Assembly (NCBI GenBank): GCA_024231375.1 | Contig: JAAEQP010000817.1 | Coordinates: forward strand, 1 to 20,469 | Source of the DNA: a bacterium | GTDB lineage: Bacteria > Hydrogenedentota > Hydrogenedentia > Hydrogenedentiales > SLHB01 | Reading direction: 5' to 3' | DNA length: 20,469 bases | Position numbers and translations under genes: made by a program | Shown here: positions 15,144-20,469 of the stretch, in pieces | How positions within the stretch are numbered: position 1 is the first letter of the stretch | Layout: each line of letters starts with the position of its first letter | Notes under the pieces: model-generated | Told to the model about the DNA's origin: nothing | Databases searched by the model: none | The model's input: only the letters and a program-made list of their open reading frames with translations

Positions 15144-15227
15144 GTCGTCTCCTCTTCGGACCTACCTGAACCGGCCAGAACCAGTCACGCTCTCGTAGTC
15201 TATGCCCCGCCGGACGCGTTAAGTTCC

Positions 15228-16739
15228 CTAATCCTCAACGGAACGCAACTGAGGGAACAAGATGACGTCGCGGATGGAGGGCGAATCGGTCAACAACATG
15301 GCCAACCGGTCGATACCGATGCCAAGGCCGGCCGTGGGCGGCATGCCCACTTCCAGGGCCGTGATGAAGTCCTCGTCCAGGAACTGGGCCTCGTCGTCGC
15401 CCGCTTCACGCTGGCGAAGCTGGTCCGTGAATCGCTCGCGCTGGTCCACGGGGTCGTTTAATTCCGAGAAAGCATTGCCGGCTTCCAGGCAGCCCATGAA
15501 GACCTGGAACCGCTCGGTCAGTGCCGGATTGTCGCGCCGCTTCTTGGCAAGGGGCGAAATCTCCAGCGGATAGTCGTAGAGGAACGTGGGCTGGAACAGC
15601 TTCGGCTGGACCTTGGCGGACATCACTTCGTCCACAATCTTGCCGTACCCCATGGCCGGGTCCACGTCGCACCCGACACTCTTCGCGAGCCGGGCGGCCT
15701 CTTCACGGTCGTCCTTCAGCGGCTCGAGGTCGACGCCCGCGTATTCGCGGATGGCGCCAAACAAGGTCAGGCGCTTCCAAGAGCCGGCCGCGTCGATGGT
15801 CTGGCCCTGGTACTCGAACTGAAGGCCGCCCTTAACGCGTTCGATCACGGCCTGGAGCATTTCCTCGGTCTCGTCCATCAACCCCATGTAGTCCTGGTAG
15901 GCCTCGTACATTTCCATGGAGGTGAATTCGGGGTTGTGCCGGGTGTCGACGCCTTCGTTGCGGAAACACCGATTGATCTCGAAGACTCTCTCGAACCCGC
16001 CCGCGATGAGGCGCTTGAGGCTGAGTTCGGGGGCCACGCGCAGGTAGAAATCGCGGTCGTAGGTGTTGTGATGCGTAATGAACGGCCGGGCCGTCGCGCC
16101 ACCGGGAATGTGATGGAGCATGGGCGTCTCGACTTCGAGAAAGCCCCGGTCGGCCAGCCATTCGCGCATGGCGTTGATCATCACCGTACGGGTGCGGAAC
16201 GTGTCCATCACTTCCGGATTGGCCACAAGATCGAGGTAACGCTGGCGGTACCGGGTCTCGACATCGGTCAGGCCGTGAAACTTCTCGGGAAGCGGGCGCA
16301 GGCTCTTGGTCAGGATACTGTAGGTCTTGGCGCGCACGCTGATCTCGCCCCGACGCGTGCGGAACACGGGTCCCTCCACACCCAGGAAATCGCCAATGTC
16401 CAGGTCTTTGAGGTTCTCGTAGACCTCGTCGCCCAGGTCGTTCTTCCGCAGGAAGAGCTGAATCTTGGCGGTTTCGTCACGGAGATCGGCGAAGGCCACC
16501 TTGCCTTGATCGCGAAAGGCCACAACGCGGCCCGCCAGCTTCACCTGCACGTCGATCTGCTCGGGGTCGTCCGTGTCGGCCTCGGCCTTCTCGAAAAGGG
16601 CTCGCGCCTCGGCGACGGCGCTGCTTCGGTCGAAGGCATACTTGTAAGGTTCGTCCCCGCGTGCGCGGAGACGTTCGGCCTTGTCGATTCGGTTCTGAAT
16701 CAGGTCTTGCTCGGTACTATGATGCTCTGTGTCGGACAT
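15228..16739 (-). CDS. lysS: Lysyl-tRNA synthetase, class II
   Basis: Charges tRNA-Lys with lysine using ATP. The product is 503 aa, the usual bacterial length, from ATG 16739 with AAGGTGAG about 6 bases upstream. An N-terminal OB-fold anticodon-binding domain spans about 65-155 (VAFADLRDET and GVEGPVFRTRRGEISV). The catalytic core has ETPMLHHIPGGATARPFITH (204-223), motif 2 around FEINRCFRNEGVDTRHNPEF (253-272), and motif 3 GLGIGIDRLAMLLTDSPSIR (471-490) ending ILFPQLR. Nothing essential appears missing. It lies 104 bp downstream of prfB and 84 bp upstream of lolC on the same strand. Confidence 0.97.
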   Translation of the reverse strand: MSDTEHHSTEQDLIQNRIDKAERLRARGDEPYKYAFDRSSAVAEARALFEKAEADTDDPEQIDVQVKLAGRVVAFRDQGKVAFADLRDETAKIQLFLRKNDLGDEVYENLKDLDIGDFLGVEGPVFRTRRGEISVRAKTYSILTKSLRPLPEKFHGLTDVETRYRQRYLDLVANPEVMDTFRTRTVMINAMREWLADRGFLEVETPMLHHIPGGATARPFITHHNTYDRDFYLRVAPELSLKRLIAGGFERVFEINRCFRNEGVDTRHNPEFTSMEMYEAYQDYMGLMDETEEMLQAVIERVKGGLQFEYQGQTIDAAGSWKRLTLFGAIREYAGVDLEPLKDDREEAARLAKSVGCDVDPAMGYGKIVDEVMSAKVQPKLFQPTFLYDYPLEISPLAKKRRDNPALTERFQVFMGCLEAGNAFSELNDPVDQRERFTDQLRQREAGDDEAQFLDEDFITALEVGMPPTAGLGIGIDRLAMLLTDSPSIRDVILFPQLRSVED

Positions 16740-16760
16740 GATCTACTCACCTTGCTCCGA

Positions 16761-16775
16761 CCGGGTCGAACCCGG
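16761..16775. repeat. Perfect short hairpin upstream of lysS
   Basis: CCGGGT-CGA-ACCCGG forms a 6-bp perfect stem with a 3-base loop, 21 bases before the lysS start and just upstream of its SD. There is no following T tract on the minus strand. It might influence lysS translation or be the remnant of an attenuator; evidence is the symmetry alone. Confidence 0.4.
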
Positions 16776-16843
16776 AAGGCAGTCATTGACGATTTTCACT
16801 AACGCTATGATGATGCGCACATTGGGGAAGTGCCACGCAGTGG

Positions 16844-17974
16844 TCAGGTGCTGGCCGCTTTCTCTCTGCGCCCCTTACGTTCAAGATTCCACTTCAGATA
16901 GGCTTCTACAAACCGGTCCAGATCGCCGTCGAGCACGCGGTCGACGCTGCCCGTCTCTGCCTCGGTGCGATGGTCTTTGACCATCTGGTAAGGATGCAGC
17001 ACGTAGCTGCGAATCTGGCTGCCCCAGGCCACGTCCATCTGGCCCTCGCGCTGGGCGGCCATCTCGGCCTCGCGCTTCTGCATCTCGTCGTCGTACAGTT
17101 TCGCCTTCAAGAGCTGCAGTGCCGTCGCGCGGTTTCGATGCTGGGACCGCTCGACCTGGCAACTCACCACGTGCCCCGTGGGTGTGTGGGTGAGCCGGAC
17201 CGCGGAGCTGGTTTTGTTGACGTGCTGACCGCCCGCGCCGCTGGCTCGGAACACATCCATCTTGATGTCCTCTTCGCGCACTTCGATTTCGATATCTTCG
17301 TCGATCTGGGTGAGGACCTCGATGGCGGCGAAGGACGTGTGCCGCCGCTTGGCGGCGTCGAAGGGCGAGATCCGTACCAAGCGATGCACGCCGGCCTCGG
17401 ATTTCAGATTGCCGTAGGCGAAAGGCCCTTCCACGGTGAGCGTGGCGCTCTTCAAGCCGGCCTCGTCGCCCGGCTGGTAGTCAATAACCTCGGCCGAAAA
17501 CTCGCTACGTTCGCAGAACCGCAGAATCATGCGGTAGAGCATTTCGGCCCAATCGCAGGATTCGGTGCCGCCCGCGCCGGGGTGAATATTCAGGATGCAA
17601 GCCTTGCTGTCGCGCGGGTCGGACAAGAGACTGGTGAGTTCAAGACGCTGGAGCTTCCCTTCGATACTGTCGGCAACTGCCCCAAGCTCCTCGCCCATGG
17701 AATCGTCGTTCTCGGACTGGGCGAGTTCGACGAGGACCTCCGCGTCCTCGATCTCGGCTTGCAGGTTCTCGGGCGCTTCGACCACGTTCTTGAAGGCCTT
17801 GAGCTTCTGCACGGTCTTCTGGGCGGTATCGGGGTCGTCCCAGAACCCTTGGTCGGTCATGTCGGCCTCAAGTTGAGCGATCCGCGCTTTGGTGTCGTCT
17901 ACGTTCAGCGCCTGCCGCAACTCGTTGAGCCGGTCCGCGTAAGCCGATATGCGTGATTGTTCGTCTTCGTACAT
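16844..17974 (-). CDS. prfB: Peptide chain release factor 2, without programmed frameshift
   Basis: Class I release factor for UGA and UAA stop codons. The product is 376 aa in one continuous frame from ATG 17974. The stop-codon recognition tripeptide SPF is at 203-205 (RISPFDAAKRRHTSF), which marks RF2 and not RF1 (PxT). The peptidyl-hydrolysis GGQ is at 248-250 (SGAGGQHVNKTSSAVR). The N-terminal helices (LNELRQALNVDDTKARIAQL, 16-35) align with the region where E. coli prfB has its CUU-UGA shift site, but here the codons around residues 23-26 read straight through. The SD is weak (GGAA-like). It lies 66 bp downstream of cdsA; the gap holds a short hairpin. Confidence 0.96.
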   Translation of the reverse strand: MYEDEQSRISAYADRLNELRQALNVDDTKARIAQLEADMTDQGFWDDPDTAQKTVQKLKAFKNVVEAPENLQAEIEDAEVLVELAQSENDDSMGEELGAVADSIEGKLQRLELTSLLSDPRDSKACILNIHPGAGGTESCDWAEMLYRMILRFCERSEFSAEVIDYQPGDEAGLKSATLTVEGPFAYGNLKSEAGVHRLVRISPFDAAKRRHTSFAAIEVLTQIDEDIEIEVREEDIKMDVFRASGAGGQHVNKTSSAVRLTHTPTGHVVSCQVERSQHRNRATALQLLKAKLYDDEMQKREAEMAAQREGQMDVAWGSQIRSYVLHPYQMVKDHRTEAETGSVDRVLDGDLDRFVEAYLKWNLERKGRREKAAST

Positions 17975-18012
17975 GTTCTGGTTCCATCTATGATCCCGGG
18001 TAACGGTAGACT

Positions 18013-18031
18013 CGTGGCGACATCAGCCACG
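18013..18031. repeat. 6-bp inverted repeat in the cdsA-prfB gap
   Basis: CGTGGC (18013-18018) and GCCACG (18026-18031) form a perfect 6-bp stem with a 7-base loop, between the cdsA stop and the prfB start. Neither strand shows a T run after it, so it is not a standard intrinsic terminator. Confidence 0.4.
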
Positions 18032-18040
18032 TTCGGACGT

Positions 18041-18889
18041 TCACCAAGGCACGGCCATATAGTACAGGACCGGCGTCGCGAAGAGGAAGCCGTCGCACCG
18101 ATCCAGGACGCCCCCGTGGCCGGGGAAGATCATGCCGGAGTCCTTGACGCCGGCGCTGCGTTTGAGGCACGACTCAGCGAGGTCGCCGATCTGCCCGATG
18201 ATGGATAGCATGGCGCCTACGTGGAGGTACTTCATAAGACTCCACCCGGGCATGCCGGGCATGATGCCCTTGGAATCGAGAGCGTACAGCACGGCGACGC
18301 CCAGCAGGGCGCATAGGAAGCCCGCGACGGCGCCCTCCCAACTCTTGTTGGGACTGGCTTTGGGCGCCATTTTGTGGCGACCGAATGCCGATCCAAAGAA
18401 GTAGGCGGCGGTGTCGGTCAGAACTACGGCTGTGAAGAGGACCATGACAAGGCCGGCGCCGATGTGGCGTCCGCCGTCGTAGAGGCCATGGAGCAGGAGG
18501 ACATGGGCACCGAACCAGCCCAGATAGAACACGCCGAAGGCGGTGGTGCCCAGGCCGGCGACAGAGTGTCTGCCGCGGACGATGTGTAGGGCCGACACAA
18601 GAAGGCATCCGCCAAACAGCATGAAATTGACCAGGGTCACGCTCTGGAGGTAGCCGCTCAATGTGATGAGGGTTCCGCCGATGATGCCGCCGATGGTCTC
18701 GGGCGAGATCTCGCGGGCGCGCACGATGGCGTAGTACTCGTAGAGGCCGACGGCTACCAGCAGCCCGATCAGGAAAGCGAATCCGGGTCGAAGCCCTGGC
18801 ACCCAAGTGAACACCAGGAAGGCGGTCAACATGGTGAGCCCGGTGACGGTGCGGACAAGGAGTTTTCGGGGGGATTTGCCTTTGCTCAT
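18041..18889 (-). CDS. cdsA: Phosphatidate cytidylyltransferase (CDP-diacylglycerol synthase)
   Basis: Integral inner-membrane enzyme making CDP-diacylglycerol from CTP and phosphatidic acid, the branch point of phospholipid synthesis. The product is 282 aa, from ATG 18889, about the usual length. It has multiple hydrophobic helices from residue 18 onward. The family signature is present near the C-terminus at about 240-266: SCLKRSAGVKDSG, then PGHGGVLDRCD, matching the S-x-h-K-R-x4-K-D...H-G-G-h-x-D-R-x-D pattern. A conserved TDTAAYFFGSAFGRHK segment is at 158-173. The start lies only 4 bases after the uppS stop, so the two are likely coupled. Confidence 0.96.
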   Translation of the reverse strand: MSKGKSPRKLLVRTVTGLTMLTAFLVFTWVPGLRPGFAFLIGLLVAVGLYEYYAIVRAREISPETIGGIIGGTLITLSGYLQSVTLVNFMLFGGCLLVSALHIVRGRHSVAGLGTTAFGVFYLGWFGAHVLLLHGLYDGGRHIGAGLVMVLFTAVVLTDTAAYFFGSAFGRHKMAPKASPNKSWEGAVAGFLCALLGVAVLYALDSKGIMPGMPGWSLMKYLHVGAMLSIIGQIGDLAESCLKRSAGVKDSGMIFPGHGGVLDRCDGFLFATPVLYYMAVPW

Positions 18890-18893
18890 GGGT

Positions 18894-19619
18894 CTACCGT
18901 CCGCCGAATCGGCGCTGCCGCGCCTGGTATTCGATGATGGCTTTGACCAGGTGCCGCCGCCGGAAATCGGGCCACAGAACGGTGGACGGCACGATTTCGG
19001 CGTAGGACAACTGCCAAAGCATGAAGTTGCTGATGCGCATTTCGCCGCTGGTCCGTATCAGGAGATCGGGGTCGGGCAGTTCCGGCAGATAGAGGCGCTG
19101 AGCGAACTGGTCTTCGTCGATGTCGTCGGGGTTGAGGCGTCCGGACTTCACATCCCGCGCGAGCGCCTTGGCGGCGTCGGCGATTTCGGCGCGGCCCCCG
19201 TAATTGATAGCCACATTGAGTATCATGGACTTGTTGTTGGCGGTAAGCTGTTCGCTGCGATCCAGATCGGCCTGCACGCGGTCGGACAGTCCTTCACGCC
19301 GCCCCATGATGGTGACGCGGATGTCTTCTTTGTGAATGCTGTCGAGTTCAAGGTTGATGTACTTTCCGAGGAGCCGGAACAGAGCCCCCACCTCGTGTTT
19401 CGACCGACGCCAGTTCTCCGTGGAGAAGGCATAGAGGCTGAGCACGCCGATCCCGAGTTCGCGGGAGGCTTCGATGACGGCCCGCACGCTCTTGGCGCCG
19501 GCTTCGTGGCCGGCCGGGCGCGACACGCCCTGACGCTTGGCCCAACGGCCGTTTCCATCCATGATAATGGCAATGTGGCGTGGTAGCCGCGCCATGTCGA
19601 TTTCGGTGGTGGAACCCAT
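18894..19619 (-). CDS. uppS: Isoprenyl (undecaprenyl) diphosphate synthase
   Basis: Cis-prenyltransferase that condenses isopentenyl-PP onto farnesyl-PP to make the C55 lipid carrier for peptidoglycan and other envelope polymers. From ATG 19619 the product is 241 aa, the usual length. Motifs are HIAIIMDGNGRWAKR with catalytic Asp21, then LYAFSTENW, NYGGRAEI, and PDPDLLIRTSGEMRISNF followed by QLSYAE. The start is uncertain: in-frame ATG 19637 has GAAGAGGGG directly before it but too close, and GTG 19676 gives 260 aa with no clear SD. It sits between frr and cdsA in the widely conserved order. Confidence 0.95.
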   Translation of the reverse strand: MGSTTEIDMARLPRHIAIIMDGNGRWAKRQGVSRPAGHEAGAKSVRAVIEASRELGIGVLSLYAFSTENWRRSKHEVGALFRLLGKYINLELDSIHKEDIRVTIMGRREGLSDRVQADLDRSEQLTANNKSMILNVAINYGGRAEIADAAKALARDVKSGRLNPDDIDEDQFAQRLYLPELPDPDLLIRTSGEMRISNFMLWQLSYAEIVPSTVLWPDFRRRHLVKAIIEYQARQRRFGGR

Positions 19620-19710
19620 CTGTTGCCCCAGGGGCATCCCCTCTTCAAAAGGATACCGCGGAACGGCGGCAAGCACCTGTCCGCGGCATCACTAACGGTC
19701 AATTCGAGTA

Positions 19711-19720
19711 CGGCATGCCG
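19711..19720. repeat. 10-base perfect palindrome after frr
   Basis: CGGCATGCCG lies one base from the frr stop codon (19722-19724 on the minus strand). It is self-complementary on both strands. Too short and without T run to call a terminator. Confidence 0.35.
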
Positions 19721-19721
19721 C

Positions 19722-20279
19722 CTATACTGCCATGATCTCTTCTTCTTTGGTCTTCAGTGCGTCGTCAATCTTGCCGGTGAACTCATCCGTGATCTTCTGG
19801 ATCTCGGCGGTCAACTTGTGGGCGTCGTCCTCGGGGATGTCGCCGTCCTTCTGGGCGCTCTTCACCACGTCGACCTGGTGACGGCGGACGTTGCGCACGG
19901 AGACGCGGGCCTCTTCGGCGTGCTTGCCCACCATCTTGGCCAGATCCTTGCGCCGCTCCTCGGTCAGTTGCGGAATGGGAAGGCGGATTACGTTGCCGTC
20001 GTTGGAGGGCGTAAGATCCACGGGTGATGCCATGATGGCCTTCTCAATCGCGCCGAGTTGGGTCTTGTCCCACGGGGTCACGAGGAGCATTCGCGCCTCG
20101 GGAGCCGCCACGGTGGCCACCTGATTGATCTTCATCTTTGCGCCATACACCTCGACGTCGACGCTGTCCAGCAGGCCGATGGAAGCGCGCCCCGTCCGTA
20201 TGGTCGTCAATTCATGCTGGAAGGCTTCCAGGCTCTTCTCCATTTTGGACCGGGCTTCTTTGGCCAGCGCGTGTTCCAT
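19722..20279 (-). CDS. frr: Ribosome recycling factor
   Basis: Acts with EF-G to split post-termination ribosomes. The product is 185 aa, exactly the family length, from ATG 20279. Landmarks are the helical N-terminus (LEAFQHELTTIRTGRAS), the domain II segment DVEVYGAKMKINQVATVAAP, then R-M-L-L-V-T-P-W-D, and PIPQLTEERRKDLAKMVGKH (101-120), followed by VSVRNVRRHQVDVVK. The SD (AGAGGAGA) lies inside the last codons of pyrH, and only three bases separate the pyrH stop from this start, so translation is coupled to pyrH. Highly typical gene with nothing missing. Confidence 0.98.
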   Translation of the reverse strand: MEHALAKEARSKMEKSLEAFQHELTTIRTGRASIGLLDSVDVEVYGAKMKINQVATVAAPEARMLLVTPWDKTQLGAIEKAIMASPVDLTPSNDGNVIRLPIPQLTEERRKDLAKMVGKHAEEARVSVRNVRRHQVDVVKSAQKDGDIPEDDAHKLTAEIQKITDEFTGKIDDALKTKEEEIMAV

Positions 20280-20282
20280 GGG

Positions 20283-20469
20283 TCATTCTCCTCTTACAAT
20301 CGTGCCGATGGGCTCTCCCTGAATCGCCTTAATGATACTGCCTGGCTGTGTGAGATTAAAGACCAGGATGGGAACCTTGTTCTCGCGGCACAATGAAATG
20401 GCCGCGGCGTCCATCACCTTCAGATCCCGGTTGAGGGCCGTGGTGTAGGTGAGTTCGTCGAATCGCTTG
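20283..20469 (-). CDS. pyrH: UMP kinase, C-terminal part (runs off window edge)
   Basis: Reading the minus strand from the window edge gives 61 residues plus TGA at 20285-20283. The frame contains TALNRDLKVMDAAAISLCRE, then VPILVFNLTQPGSI and GEPIGTIVRGE, which match the C-terminus of bacterial PyrH (LKVMDxxAxxLxR...P..VFNxxxPG......G...GT.I). PyrH phosphorylates UMP to UDP and is normally a GTP-activated, UTP-inhibited hexamer. It is the standard upstream neighbour of frr. The N-terminal part lies beyond base 20469. Confidence 0.93.
   Translation of the reverse strand, partial: KRFDELTYTTALNRDLKVMDAAAISLCRENKVPILVFNLTQPGSIIKAIQGEPIGTIVRGE

Noticed and set aside
16758..16780. tRNA T-arm-like sequence (GGTTCGACC on the minus strand)
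   Set aside because: The stem does not pair in T-arm register and there is no acceptor, D-arm or anticodon arm around it.

Overview
The window is GC-rich, gene-dense bacterial chromosome with no rRNA, tRNA, CRISPR array or insertion sequence that I could find. LolC/E-LolD type lipoprotein export genes point to a Gram-negative (diderm) cell. The serine hydroxymethyltransferase is the long form, whose sequence resembles chlamydial GlyA as I remember it. Together with the UroD-like protein, the kelch protein and the LRR style, this suggests a PVC-superphylum or Hydrogenedentota/Lentisphaerota-like organism. That placement is inference, not proof.

Plus strand, 1-7088: the tail of a Trm112-family protein; a 663-aa cytoplasmic alpha/beta hydrolase that looks like an active plus a degenerate hydrolase half; glyA (GTG start, strong SD), followed by a clear intrinsic terminator; then a compact three-gene group of a UroD-family protein, a class I SAM methyltransferase and a secreted kelch propeller protein. 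The kelch gene converges on the minus-strand block.

Minus strand, 20469 down to 13205: a housekeeping run in the order pyrH (partial), frr, uppS, cdsA, prfB, lysS, lolC/E, lolD. It links UMP kinase, ribosome recycling, undecaprenyl-PP and CDP-diacylglycerol synthesis, RF2, lysyl-tRNA synthetase and lipoprotein export. pyrH-frr-uppS-cdsA is a classic conserved order; the continuation into prfB-lysS-lolCD instead of dxr-rseP is less usual. prfB is a single continuous frame without the programmed frameshift.

Minus strand, 13010 down to 7117: the most unusual part. A 1458-aa protein has a TPR-like N-terminus, a coiled-coil rod of eleven full and one partial 77-residue repeats (exactly 11 heptads each), one transmembrane helix, and an extracytoplasmic part with a duplicated module and leucine-rich repeats. 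Downstream of it, in the same orientation, is a 464-aa cytoplasmic coiled-coil protein ending in a GspE-N/MshEN domain without the usual ATPase. The pair could form a membrane-anchored cytoplasmic rod with a soluble partner that may sense a nucleotide; this is a hypothesis from architecture alone.

No stretch longer than about 300 bases lacks a gene. The longest gap is 13011-13204, which holds a candidate promoter for the rod gene and a weak candidate terminator for lolD.
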